Source of the DNA: Hemerocallis citrina
Taxonomy: Eukaryota; Streptophyta; Magnoliopsida; Asparagales; Asphodelaceae
NCBI GenBank assembly: GCA_017893485.1
Contig: CM030366.1
Coordinates: 97,798,585-97,862,584 of the forward strand
DNA: 64,000 bases
Reading direction: 5' to 3'
The number at the start of each line of letters is the position of its first letter. Position 1 is the first letter of the stretch. The position numbers and the translations under genes were made by a program. The notes beneath the pieces are model-generated. The model saw only the letters and a program-made list of their open reading frames with translations, ran no database searches and had not been told where the DNA came from. Positions 1-11,769 of this stretch are shown piece by piece.

Positions 1-349
1 GTTTTCTGGAGAGTAAAAGTCAAATATTTTGATTGGAAAATATAATATGTATTATTAGATATCATTTCGGATTTTTCTGAATTTTTACGAATATTTTATG
101 ATGTAATTGCAAATATTACAAAAAGGAGGGCTTTTGTGCAAAATTGCCACCCTGAGTGTAAATCCGAAATTTTCTTATCTCTGGGCTGTGCTGGGTTGTT
201 GGAAAACTTAGTGGTAAAAGGATTTTATTTAGTTTTGATTTATTTAACTTATTTTAACTAAGGAAGGTTATATATGTGAAGTAATAAATTGAAAAAGGAC
301 TATTTTGCAAAAGTACTTCAAAACCCTAATTCCTTTCAATCCCGGCCTG

Positions 350-357
350 TATAAAAG
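350..357 (+). promoter_or_regulatory. LTR TATA box
   Basis: TATAAAAG follows a C-rich stretch and precedes the R region; the same box is at 9223-9230 in the right LTR. Transcription would begin about 30 bp downstream, which puts the GTCGAC cluster about 0.7 kb into the transcript (not counting the nested insert). Confidence 0.55.
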
Positions 358-814
358 AGGGTGTGCAGCCGTCATTCGCTGCACAACTCCAGATTTATTA
401 TATTATTATTTTCTTGGTGATCAAGAGGAGAATTTTTGGATCTCGCAAAAAGGAAAACTTTTCGTTGGATCCTTTCAATTCAAAGGTGAGTGATATAAAT
501 TTGTTTTGTTGTTTGATTTATGTGAGTGACATTGTTTGTTTTGTTTTGATTTTGTGATGTGATATGAACTATGTATTGCGGTATGATTTATGCGAATAGT
601 TGTTATATTGTTGTTTGACCTGAATGTTATTCGGTATCTTTGCATGAGAACGATGCAAATGATTGTTGTTTGTACCATATTTGTGAAATCTATGAATGAC
701 TAGCGGATCTTTATTTATAAAATTGTGTTGCTAAAAGCATGTTAAGATTTGAGTATGGTTATGATCGGATGGTGAGCATCTGGATCTTGTGTTTATAAAT
801 CAGATCATGCTATG

Positions 815-3643
815 TGTAATGCCCCGAATTCCAAATTACTGAATTCGAGATGTTCTTCAGGATCTTTTCACTTTTCTCGAGTACAATTTTTACAAGGAAA
901 TTTCAAACTTTTCTTTTTACATCAGAGTTACAATATCTTACATTTAAATATACACAGCGGAAGCAAAATATACAACATTTACATAAATGAACAATAACAT
1001 AATGAGATCTTTATGCATCCATTCCTCTTTACATGTAATTTATCCTGCATACAAAACTGTGGGTACGTCAGTTTATTCAACCGACGATAATTATACATGG
1101 CCATCCTCTCTATGCCAGAAACAGTATAATGAATCTCATTTCTTAACAAATCACAATCTTGTTCATAATAAGCATGTAAAATCAAAAGGGAACTTTTAGA
1201 GATGTTGTGTCGTGATTGTGCACTTAATCCTTAATGCAATTATTCAATTTTCACATGACACTAATGCACACTTGTTCGAATTCTATGCATCCCATACTAC
1301 ATAGGTTCGAGGGCAAGCCTCTTAATCGTTCTTCATTTTTGTAGGGTTCAATCCCCTGCCACGACTTACTCTACTTCTGTAAATTCAATGAGTATCTTAG
1401 ATGATTCTATGAGTACAAGCATGTATCCTGGCCCCTGGAGTAGAATTTCACGCCATGTCTTGACTCGTCAAGCATGCATTCTGCGACAATTCAGCCTCCT
1501 CCCTGAACACACTCCTCTTGCAGTCACCAAAACATCCCACAAGCGTGACTAGAGTCCGATCATTACTGAGTTGTGCCCGCGCCATGTCTTGACTCATCAA
1601 GCATGCATTCTGCGGCTCACACACCCGCACCGTACCCTAGCTCTCATACTCATGTTTTTCTCTCACCTTCATCACCTCCTCACTATGTATTAATTTGATT
1701 AGAATCATGAATAAAAATCAAGCTCTATAGTTAGCCTCTCCATCAAACCGGACTTATCATTTCATTTCACTTGACCAACCTGGTCTATTTCTCAATATCA
1801 TTTCATTTCGCTGCCGGGGAGACTTAGCTACTCCTTCGTTCAATTTCAAATTCACAATATCCAATTGAGCATCATCAGCTCATCATTTATTTTAAAGTCT
1901 CACAGACTTTCTCATCATGATTTAGCCTTTCATAATTATTCATTTAATTCTCAATTCTCATCTATGATTCATTTCACATAATTCATACTGCCATAAACAG
2001 AGTCCATCGATTCAAATCATACAGTTCATAATTACCAAGAGCAAAATAACATGAAGTTCAAATATATCCAAGTACACTCTGTACAGTCGACTTGGAAGAA
2101 TACCAGTCGACTCATACAGTCACACACAGTATCATCATAATTGCTCGGGATAGTCGACTGTTGTACACCGCCAGTCGCCTGTCCCGCACTTTTCATGTTC
2201 ACAATATTGTTCTCGTGACAGTCGACTGTTCATCGATCAGCCGTCTGTCTTGGAGATTTCAACAGCATAATTTCTAAGTCCAGATCAGTCGACTTGCTAC
2301 ATGCATCGGTCGACTGGACAGATCCATTTTAACTTAAAAGGTTATTTACAGTTCTTACATGCACTTGCATCATGATGTCAATTAACAGTATACATAAATT
2401 CATGTTTCCTAGACAGAGTCTCTTATTGTCCAGTAGCATTACAACATGAATGTTCAGTTACTAATATGCTCTTTCTTTAGAGAAGAATACTCTAAACATG
2501 CATTCACATAGTTCATACTTTCTTACGACAGTGAAGATATAAATCTCAAGTCATCATACTGGGTCTACATAAATAAAATATCTTTATTCATGGAACTTTC
2601 AAACAGTCATAATCAGATTGAAGCACCAGTCGACTTATACAACATCAGTCGACTGCTCCGACAATTTAAGTTATTAATCACCATTAGTTCTTTTCATTCA
2701 TTTACCTTCCCTCCATCATATGTGTCACAGGGAAAAATATACATAATAATCACACCATCATGTCTATTCACACACATGCTTTTCAGCACATTATAAATTT
2801 ATGTGTCTCGTACCAGTCGGCTGGCTCACATGGCAGTCGACTGTACCGACAGTCGTTCTCATTACTAATAGCATGTTCAAGCAATTTCAACCACATTCAA
2901 TTCACTTTTGTAACATGGTATCAATCAAAACAATCATAGTATCATTCCTACATTAGAAGTCCTGAGAAACACCCACCTTATATGAAGAAATAAACGAAAT
3001 CCCGCAAAACTCTTCAAAGTAGAGAACGCCTTCTTGCTCCTTTGCTCCACACCGAGCTCCTCAGCAATGCTGCTTGCCTCCACAGAAAAGCTCCCACACA
3101 AACTCACAAATACTCTCTTGTAATAGTAATCTTAGAAAATTTTTAGTGTAAAAGAGATAGGGGATAGGAGGGGTATTTATACTAGGGAATAAATAGAATG
3201 GAGGGTTAAGATACATTGGGGAGTTGGAGAATCAAAGGCTGAGATCAAATCGGGAGTTTGAGAAACTACCCACACCTCAAGATAACTACCCATGACTCAA
3301 GTCCATCACTCCACAAACCCGGCCAAGTATTGTGTCTTGTGCACGTGTACATAAAGTGCACGTGTACACACAAACTCCACTACACTAAATAGTACATCAA
3401 ATACCCGGAATAGAAGAAAAAGGATGCTATGAATAAAAGGGTTAAGTTCATGGGCTTAAGTTCATTTGGGCCAAAAATAAATATTTTAAAAAGAGAAAAT
3501 AAACAAGTTAATATTGGGCTTTAAGGAAAATATTTTATAGGGAACAATATACTTTATTCATCATGGAGAAAATAATAGTCACATGCTACACAAGCATACC
3601 ATATGAAAATAAATAAATAATTAAGAAAAATCGGGGTATTACA
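815..3643 (-). mobile_element. Solo LTR of a second Tekay-like element, inserted in the 5' LTR
   Basis: The 2829-bp insert is flanked by the 5-bp duplication ctatg (810-814 and 3644-3648), and the intact right LTR reads straight across one copy. The ends are inverted: TGTAATGCCCCGA at the left and TCGGGGTATTACA at the right. On the minus strand it starts TGTAATACCCCG and ends GGGGCATTACA, with a TATA box (TATAAATA) at 3181-3174, so it is in reverse orientation. There is no interior, as expected for a solo LTR left by recombination. Its 3' terminus resembles that of its host LTR, so the two are probably related families. Confidence 0.9.
2085..2850. repeat. GTCGAC palindrome cluster in the nested solo LTR
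   Basis: At least six pairs of AGTCGACT-like boxes occur near 2086, 2153, 2217, 2286, 2628 and 2813. Partners are about 19-22 bp apart, and several have lost bases (GTCGCC, GTCGGC, GTCTG). They lie downstream of the minus-strand TATA box, so they would be transcribed. Confidence 0.75.
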
Positions 3644-3875
3644 CTATGAGTTGTGAAGAAATTTAGTATTGAAAAACCCTAATGAAAGAATTAGGAATTG
3701 AGAACATGAGAATTGAGTTTTGAGATATTGGATGATTGAGTATTGAATCCAATCTGAGATATTTAGAGATTTGTCACTTTTATATGAATACGAGTTATTT
3801 TCATAAACAAAGAATCTTTAGAAAACTCCAGTTTTGATCTTTGTATTCAGACCTAAATTATGAAAACTGTAGGCC

Positions 3876-4222
3876 GACAGTCGACTGGTCTACTACTCAG
3901 TCGACTGTTACGACCCTGCTGTCGTTTCTTCAGATCTTTTGAAATCTCCTCTGGACAGTCGACTAGACTCTTATGCAGTCGACTGGTGTCCTGAGATCTT
4001 TATTTTGTAAAATTATTTCAGTCCTTTCTGGACAGTCGACCATGACCTCTTTAAGTCGACTTATGTACTTAGAATATTTTCTTGAGAATTATTGGAATTT
4101 TGTCTCGATTAAGTCGACTGATGGCTTTCAAGTCGACTGGTATGACTTAGTTTATTTTTGTAAAATTTTGGATATTTGTCCTCTGGACAGTCGACTTACC
4201 ACAGTATGAGTCGACTGGTACT
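3876..4222. repeat. GTCGAC palindrome cluster, 5' LTR copy
   Basis: Ten boxes form five pairs. The partner spacing is 20, 20, 20, 19 and 20 bp from one GTCGAC to the next. Most boxes read CAGTCGACTGG or AAGTCGACT. The pairs themselves are about 50-80 bp apart. The right LTR carries the same cluster at 9913-10257. Confidence 0.85.
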
Positions 4223-4583
4223 GATGGATTTTTGTAACTTGAGTGTTCTTTTGAACGATTGGCTTTCAGATAATTCAGTCTATACTTTGTCTTCAGTTAA
4301 GAATTTGGTTTGAGATATTCAGTTGAGCTAATTTTGTTTAGTGGAAAGTTGATTAAGACTTTTGAGTTTGAGTCCCTAGAGGTGAGTGACCCTAGTATAC
4401 CGGTGTTGAATTATTTTGTTGAGGCCCGTGAGGCATTTCAGTTAGTCAGTTTTGAATTTAGGCCGGTACGGTACACCAACTCTAGGAGATTCTTTAAGTA
4501 ATTAAATAACCCAAATGATAAGGACAGGCACTAGTGGTGATATGATGAACGGGAACATGGGTTATGCACCTCAGTATGGCTTT

Positions 4584-4870
4584 AGATGTGGGATTTAATC
4601 TCCGGAATTATCCAAGTAACTTACTTGAGATGTGGGATTTATCTCCGGAATTATCCAGGTAAATTACCTGCGATGTGAGATATATCTCCGGAATTATCCA
4701 TGTGATTTGCTTGCGGTGTGGGATTGATCTCCGGAATTATCAAAGTCGGGGCGACGCACATGGGGTATTCATGTGATGATGTGTCAATGTCTAGATGTGG
4801 GATGATCTCCAGAATTATCCAGGTAAATTACCTGAGATGTGGGATCTATCTCCGGAATTATCAGGCATGG
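4584..4870. repeat. ~43-bp tandem repeat in the 5' LTR
   Basis: Six copies begin GATGTGGGAT and contain the core CTCCGGAATTATC, followed by a variable tail with a short GTAA...TTAC dyad. One spacer between copies 4 and 5 is longer. The same array is at 10623-10909 in the right LTR. Confidence 0.8.
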
Positions 4871-5600
4871 GCTAATTCTCACAGTTTATCTTTATCTCGT
4901 AGTAGTCATCGTGATAGGAATAGTTGCATAGCGGGAGATTGAACCCTATAATGTGAAGACGTTAAGGGCTTGCACCGAACCTATGTAGAATAGGATGCAT
5001 AGACTTCGACAAGTATGCATTAGAGAGTCCGCATATAGATTTTTTGTTGTCTTGACTTGGTTTTATGCATGAGTTTTCCAGTTTTTCTACACTTGACACT
5101 TAGACTAGATGCACTTGTTGTTTTTATTCTATGATGTTTCATGCTTTCCATCTTTGTTATTCCTCATTCATTTATCATTGTGGATAATACATGATGTTGA
5201 TGACTTTATGTTTTATGATTAAATTATGTTGTTTGTTTTTATGTCACTCACACCATTTATGGCTGACCCCTTTAGTTTTGGGGGTTAGGGATCATCTCTA
5301 GCCTCATATGTTACAGGTTGTTGCTTAGAGTTTGGAGGTTGGATGCTTGAGATAGATTTGGAGACAAACTGATGTAATAGAGCTTTGTGTAAAATTTTAG
5401 TAAAAGAAGTGTTGTGAAAAGAAAGATGTAATTCAAGGTGTTTGTAATTCCGCTGTGTTTGAAAAAGATTGTTGTAATAAAAGTTTGGAATAAAATTATT
5501 TGTATTTTTGGGCTATGTGTACTGTTACATTGAAGTTGATGCTGGGATTGTGCCACGTATTTTCTAAGTTATTATATGAGAAATTCGGGGCGCTACAGAT

Positions 5601-5613
5601 TGGTATCAGAGCA
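5601..5613 (+). other. Primer binding site, initiator-Met tRNA type
   Basis: TGGTATCAGAGCA lies three bases after the LTR end. This is the standard plant minus-strand primer site complementary to the 3' end of tRNA-iMet. Confidence 0.9.
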
Positions 5614-7220
5614 TGCTTCAATAGTAATAATAGACATAGTATGAAAACCAACCTAGGTGTGGACACTAGAGCGTGAGTACCTAGGTGGACATTAGAAGTG
5701 TGAGTACCCTGGTGGACATATGATGTGTGTGATTTGATTGTTTGGTCATGAAGACCTGTAATGAGATTTAGGCTGTTTGTATGCTTAGACTTGAATGAAA
5801 TCTCTTTATCGCAAGTGTATTGATTATTTTTGCATAAAGCAAATATTTTCTCACTAGCTATTTTTGACATCTTTTGTTCGCTTTGTGTATTTGATATTTA
5901 TTTATGTAAAGTATCACCTTTTCAACTTATATAATTTCTAATGATCTACTATATATTTTGCTATCTTACCCACTGTATATAATTTCTGGATTATATGATT
6001 TTCGCCAAAGAAATTTTCATTTATTTATTTATTCCTAGTTATAAAATTTAATTATCTTCCGTTAGATTCTTTTAATTATTTGCTCTCTTGTATATTTTGT
6101 GCATCTCAATTTTGTGCTCACTCTTGTATTCTATCACTCTTACTGTTTTATATTTGTTTGCTTACTAAATAACTTTTGTGAAATTAACTTATTTTACTTT
6201 TATTCGGTTTTCTCTATTGTCAGCAACTGAATTTATTTCTTGTTTCTATATCCCCAACTGAGCTTATATTATTTCTATTCATGAGTGCAAACATTAAACT
6301 TTTACTAATCGTCTTGTTTTCTTTTAAAACTGTTTCTTTGACTTTACTATTGGTTTTTACTTCTTATTCTTTTGTCCAAGTTATTATTTGGCAACTTTTG
6401 CTGTAATTCAATAGTGCATCCTTTAGCATATCACAAGCTCATTTTATTTTGCGACTCTTACCCATTTCTTTCTTGACGTCTTATTTATCTTACTTTCATG
6501 TGCATTTTTGTTACTCGCATACTTTGATATTACTTTTACATATTACATTAAAGTTTTGAAATACTACGCGTTAAGTTATTGTTGCTACTTTTATTTCCTT
6601 TCATTATTGTTTTGCTATACTATAAATTTTGCTTTGCATATTTACTTTCATTTTATTATATATACTTGGATTTTTCGATACTATATTTTCCATTATTTTG
6701 TATTGTCTTATTTATTTTGGAGCATTTAAACTTGATTGCAATGTTTTACTCATATAAATATGATATGTTTCCGCACATTTAAAATTATGTTTTTGCACCT
6801 CATATCCAATACCCTTATTATTACTTATAGTTGACCGCTTTTGTTATAATTTCTTTCCACTATTTAAAAGCTACTTATTAAATTTGTTGCTTCATACTTT
6901 TCGAATGTACTATGTGCACCCACTACTTATATTTTACTTAAATTTTATTATCATTACATTCTTGATTTCCACATGTACTTCCTACAAATTTCTATATATG
7001 TACCACATATTTCAACATACTTACTATGCATATCATTTTACGTTTGTTTAATTCCTACATTATTGTATATTTTATGATACATTTATTACGTAAATTTGCT
7101 ATACTATATATGTATTTTCTCATTCACATTTGTATTTGTGCTTAGGCATATATTTCATTCCGTTTGAAACATGATGTTATGGTTTGGAGTATGGTTGAGG
7201 TTTTGTCATAGGGTATTGAT
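5614..7220 (+). other. T-rich untranslated leader of the Tekay-like element
   Basis: About 1.6 kb between the primer site and gag. The plus strand is strongly T-rich with no believable coding frame. Nothing else was recognised here. Confidence 0.6.
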
Positions 7221-7277
7221 GTGAATGTGAATTGGGTGGTGATGCTCTACCTTTACCCTCGTTTTGTAGTGATCAGA

Positions 7278-7832
7278 ATGGTTGCGCCCAGGCCCAGGAA
7301 CGGTGGTAACAATGAGGATGGATCTGGAAGTTCTCGAGGAACTGGAATTGATCTGGAGGCTGAATTCGCCAAGGTGTATCAGACTCTGGATGCGTTGATG
7401 GCAGTTAATTTGGCGCAGATTCGGAACCAGAATCAGAACTATAGGATTGGACCAATGTTTATTAACGCTGATCCCATCAAGCAGGACGAGTCTCTCAAGA
7501 GGAGGAGGCCAACATCAGATCAGGAAGGAAAGGAATCCCCAGCGAAGTAAGTCAAGTTCAGTGGCCTAGTGCAGAAGGCACCTGCAACTCAGAAAGTGAC
7601 CTGTTATTTCTGCAAGAAGGCAGGTCATTACAGGTCAACGTGTCCGAGGTTGGCAAAGCAAACCTGTTTCAATTGTGGAGAGACAGGACATCATCGAGCA
7701 GCATACACCGAACCTCAGAAGGCGTGCTATCATTGTGGTCGTGAAGGGCATATTCGCCCGAACTGTCCGCAGCTGAAGAAAGATGGTGCCGGGAAGGGCA
7801 AGGATCTGAAGAGGGGCGAGAGTCTGCATTGA
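7278..7832 (+). pseudogene. gag: Partial gag with three CCHC zinc knuckles
   Basis: Nucleocapsid part of a Ty3/gypsy gag. The start at 7278 (MVAPRPRNG) is preferred because Tekay-type gag proteins begin this way; 7221 is in frame but adds a poor leader. After about 60 residues the frame jumps to the basic region before the knuckles, so the central retrotransposon gag domain is missing. An in-frame TAA (7548-7550) splits the rest. Three knuckles follow: CYFCKKAGHYRSTC, CFNCGETGHHRAAY (last Cys lost) and CYHCGREGHIRPNC. It could bind RNA but could not assemble particles alone. The deletion of the capsid domain plus the stop mark it as dead, although the deletion could be ancestral to the family. 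Confidence 0.8.
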
Positions 7833-7948
7833 CTGATGAGGATACTCAGGATTATTACTCGTGTGTGCAAGAACTTGGAAATTCATTCTTTTGTATTAAG
7901 TAAAACTTTTATTTGGGGAATAATTGAAGATTGAGTATTTTTCTTCAT

Positions 7949-8083
7949 GTAACAAGATTTATTTGGATTAGTGGAATAAAAACAAAAGTTTTATTTGATA
8001 CTGATTCCTTGCATGCAATTGTGTCGCCCAAATTCTTGTTAGTCTTAGTGTGGAGTTTAAGGTGTTTCCAGGCAAGGTCTTGA
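7949..8083 (+). pseudogene. Aspartic protease remnant
   Basis: The frame contains LFDTDSLHAIVSPKF, which matches the LFD(T/S)G(S/A)THSF(V/I)S active-site block of gypsy proteases. The catalytic triad reads D-T-D instead of D-T/S-G (7997-8005). It lies about 115 bp after gag and ends at a TGA. The pol region that should follow is absent, so an internal deletion starts here. Confidence 0.6.
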
Positions 8084-8420
8084 GGTGGTTATCCTTAGTC
8101 ATGTCCTTTCTAAGGGGGGAGTGGCCACTGATTCTTGGAAGAATGAAGCGGGTGTGGAAGGTCAGAGTTGGATGCAGGAGTTCAGTAGTTGTTGCAGCAT
8201 GGCTTCCGATGGCAGTTATCAGAGTTGCGCAGCGGAAGTTTGATTTTCTGAATTCTTTGCATGATTGTGATTCGTCTGTATGTTGTACATCTCTTGTTGA
8301 AATGCATTCCCTTGTGTGATTGTATTTCTATAAATTATGTTTCTATCCATAAGTTTTCATTCCTTGTTGGTGTGTTTGTTTGGACCCCATTAGCAGTAGT
8401 TATGAGGACAGAACTCTTCT
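8084..8420 (+). other. Non-coding 3' part of the Tekay-like interior
   Basis: It runs from the protease remnant to the polypurine tract. An 89-codon frame at 8050-8319 has no recognisable domain and overlaps the protease scrap, so I do not call it a gene. Confidence 0.5.
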
Positions 8421-8430
8421 AAGGAGGGAG
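8421..8430 (+). other. Polypurine tract
   Basis: AAGGAGGGAG sits directly against the TG that opens the 3' LTR and would prime plus-strand synthesis. Confidence 0.75.
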
Positions 8431-9912
8431 TGATGCAGAACTCCGTATTTTCAAATATTATTTTAAAGATTTGAAAATAAATTAAAATGATTTTCTGAAG
8501 AATTAATAAATATTTTCTAGAAATTTATCTTTTTACACGTGCGAAACACGTGCAAATAATTTTTGGTGTAAATAACCAATTTTATATTTTTAGTAGATTC
8601 TCCTAATTATAATGGAGTATATTATAAAATTTGGGATTTTTCTGAGTAGGGAAACTATTTTTTATAAATACCTCGAAAGGGAGGGACTTTTATGTAAAAA
8701 GTCGTTTGGATCTTGAATAAAATATGAAAATTCGTTTTTACTGACATTTTGGTTCTCCATGGTTATCATTTGAATTTCAATATATTTAGATTTTATTTAA
8801 AGTCGATTTGGTGAAGATTTAAACAAAAAGGGTGTTTTTGCAAATATGGAATTCATGCAGAATCTTGTACAAATGTTTTCTGGAGAGTAAAAGTCAAATA
8901 TTTTGATTGGAAAATATAATATGTATTATTAGATATCATTTCGGATTTTCTGGATTTTTACGAATATTTTATGATGTAATTGCAAATATTACAAAAGAGA
9001 GGGCTTTTGTGCAAAATTGCCACCCTGAGTGTAAATTCGAAATTTTCTTATCTCTGGGCTGTGCTGGGTTGTTGGAAAACTTAGTGGTAAAAGGATTTTA
9101 TTTAGTTTTGATTTATTTAACTTATTTTAACTAAGGAAGATTATATATGTGAAGTAATAAATTGAAAAAGGACTATTTTGCAAAAGTACTTCAAAACCCT
9201 AATTCCTTTCAATCCCGGCCTGTATAAAAGAGGGTGTGCAGCCGTCATTCGCTGCACAACTCCAGATTTATTATATTATTATTTTCTTGGTGATCAAGAG
9301 GAGAATTTTTGGATCTCGCAAAAAGGAAAACTTTTCGTTGGATCCTTTCAATTCAAAGGTGAGTGATATAAATTTGTTTTGTTGTTTGATTTATGTGAGT
9401 GACATTGTTTGTTTTGTTTTGATTTTGTGATGTGATATGAACTATGTATTGCGGTATGATTTATGCGAATAGTTGTTATATTGTTGTTTGACCTGAATGT
9501 TATTCGGTATCTTTGCATGAGAACGATGCAAATGATTGTTGTTTGTACCATATTTGTGAAATCTATGAATGACTAGCGGATCTTTATTTATAAAATTGTG
9601 TTGCTAAAAGCATGTTAAGATTTGAGTATGGTTATGATCGGATGGTGAGCATCTGGATCTTGTGTTTATAAATCAGATCATGCTATGAGTTGTGAAGAAA
9701 TTTAGTATTGAAAAACCCTAATGAAAGAATTAGGAATTGAGAACATGAGAATTGAGTTTTGAGATATTGGATGATTGAGTATTGAATCCAATCTGAGATA
9801 TTTAGAGATTTGTCACTTTTATATGAATACAAGTTATTTTCATAAACAAAGAATTTTTAGAAAACTCCAGTTTTGATCTTTGTATTCAGACCTAAATTAT
9901 GAAAACTGTAGG

Positions 9913-10257
9913 CCGACAGTCGACTGGTCTACTACTCAGTCGACTGGTACGACCCTGCTGTCGTTTCTTCAGATCTTTTGAAATCTCCTCTGGACAGTCG
10001 ACTAGACTCTTATGCAGTCGACTGGTGTCCTGAGATCTTTATTTTGTAAAATTATTTCAGTCCTTTCTGGACAGTCGACCATGACCTCTTTAAGTCGACT
10101 TATGTACTTAGAATATTTTCTTGAGAATTATTGGAATTTTGTCTCGATTAAGTCGACTGATGGCTTTCAAGTCGACTGGTATGACTTAGTTTATTTTTGT
10201 AAAATTTTGGATATTTGTCCTCTGGACAGTCGACTTACCACAGTATGAGTCGACTGG
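9913..10257. repeat. GTCGAC palindrome cluster, 3' LTR copy
   Basis: Same five pairs as in the left LTR with the same 19-20 bp partner spacing. The only visible box change is CAGTCGACTGG here where the left LTR has CAGTCGACTGT. Confidence 0.85.
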
Positions 10258-10622
10258 TACTGATGGAATTTTGTAACTTGAGTGTTCTTTCGAACGATTG
10301 GCTTTCAGATAATTCAGTCTATACTTTGTCTTCAGTTAAGCATTTGGTTTGAGATATTCAGTTGAGCTAATTTTGTTTAGTGGAAAGTTGATTAAGACTT
10401 TTGAGTTTGAGTCCCTAGAGGTGAGTGGCCCTAGTATACCGGTGTTGAGTTATTTTGTTGAGGCCCGTGAGGCATTTCAGTTAGTCAGTTTTGAATTTAG
10501 GCCGGTAGGGTACACCAACTCTAAGAGATTTTTTAAGTAATTAAATAACCCAAATGATAAGGACAGGCACTAGTGGTGATATGATGAACGGGAACATGGG
10601 TTATGCACCTCAGTATGGCTTT

Positions 10623-10909
10623 AGATGTGGGATTTAATCTCCGGAATTATCCAAGTAACTTACTTGAGATGTGGGATTTATCTCTGGAATTATCCAGGTA
10701 AATTACCTGCGATGTGAGATATATCTCCGGAATTATCCAAGTGATTTGCTTGCGGTGTGGGATTGATCTCCGGAATTATCAAAGTCGAGGCGACGCACAT
10801 GGGGTATTCATGTGATGATGTGTCAATGTCTAGATGTGGGATGATCTCCGGAATTATCCTGGTAAATTACCTGAGATGTGGAATCTATCTCCAGAATTAT
10901 CAGGCATGG
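10623..10909. repeat. ~43-bp tandem repeat in the 3' LTR
   Basis: Counterpart of 4584-4870, with the core CTCCGGAATTATC repeated about six times and a few substitutions between the two LTRs. Confidence 0.8.
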
Positions 10910-11769
10910 GCTAATTCTCACAGTTTATCTTTATCTCGTAGTAGTCATCGTGATAGGAATAGTTGCATAGCGGGGGATTGAACCCTATAATGTGAAGACG
11001 TTAAGAGCTTGCACCGAACCTATGTAGAATGGGATGCATAGACTTCGACAAGTATGCATTAGAGAGTCCGCATATAGATTTTGTGTTGTCTTGACTTGGT
11101 TTTATGCATGAGTTTTTCAGTTTTCCTACACTTGACACTTAGACTAGATGCACTTGTTGTTTTTATTCTATGGTCTTTCATGCTTTACATCTTTGTTATT
11201 CCTCATTCATTTATCATTGTGGATAATACATGATGTTGATGACTTTATGTTTTATGATTAAATTATGTTGTTTGTTTTTATGTCACTCATACCATTTATG
11301 GCTGATCCCTTTAGTTTTGGGGGTTAGGGATCATCTCTAGCCTCATATGTTACAGGTTGTTGCTTAGAGTTTGGAGGTTGGATGCTTGATACAGATTTGA
11401 AGACAAACTGATGTAATAGAGCTTTGTGTAAAATTTTAGTAAAAGAAGTGTTGTGAAAAGAAAGATGTAATTCAAGGTGTTTGTAATTCCGCTGTGTTTG
11501 AAAAAGATTATTGTAATAAAAGTTTGGAATAAAATTATTTGTGTTTTTGGGCTATGTGTACTGTTACATTGAAGTTGATGCTGGGATTGTGCCACGTATT
11601 TTCTAAGTTATTATATTAGAAGTTCGGGGCGCTACAGGCCTGGCCTCCGGTCTCCTTGGCTCTGGGTCCTGCTCGGGACGCCGTTTGGGGGTGTGAGGAG
11701 GCAAAGGCCTTCGGTTCCCCGTATGCCTTCGGTCCCTCGGACTTTCCCAGGTGAATTTTCGGAGGTGCC

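Larger units (their letters stand above)
1..5597 (+). repeat. 5' LTR, left-truncated by window and split by a solo LTR
   Basis: Bases 1-814 match 8876-9686 and bases 3644-5597 match the rest of the right LTR to 11636. The extra 2.83 kb between them is a nested solo LTR. The LTR ends in CTACA at 5597, four bases before the primer site. About 440 bp of its start lies left of the window. Confidence 0.9.
1..11636 (+). mobile_element. Tekay-like gag-only LTR retrotransposon (left end outside window)
   Basis: Two near-identical long terminal repeats (1-5597 and 8431-11636) flank a 2.8 kb interior with an initiator-Met-type primer site, a long T-rich leader, a partial gag and a protease scrap. No reverse transcriptase, RNase H or integrase is present, so it must be mobilised in trans. 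LTRs longer than the interior, the iMet primer site and three CCHC knuckles fit the Del/Tekay chromovirus group; that lineage call is inference. The LTRs differ at roughly 1-2% of positions by eye, so insertion is fairly recent. The right LTR abuts Tat-like gag sequence at 11637, so this element probably landed inside the Tat-like fragment. Its 5-bp target duplication would be ggcct, but the left copy lies outside the window. Confidence 0.85.
8431..11636 (+). repeat. 3' LTR of the Tekay-like element (3206 bp)
   Basis: It starts TGATGCAGAACTCC after the polypurine tract and ends CGGGGCGCTACA. It is uninterrupted, with the TATA box at 9223-9230, the GTCGAC cluster at 9913-10257 and the 43-bp array at 10623-10909. 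Comparison with this copy defines the solo LTR insert in the left LTR. Confidence 0.9.

Noticed and set aside
305..493. 62-codon frame present in both LTRs (also 9178-9366)
   Set aside because: It overlaps the TATA box and presumed transcription start, so it is an LTR coincidence.
3973..4209. 78-codon frame repeated in both Tekay-like LTRs
   Set aside because: It lies across the GTCGAC boxes in non-coding LTR, has no domain, and is duplicated only because the LTR is.
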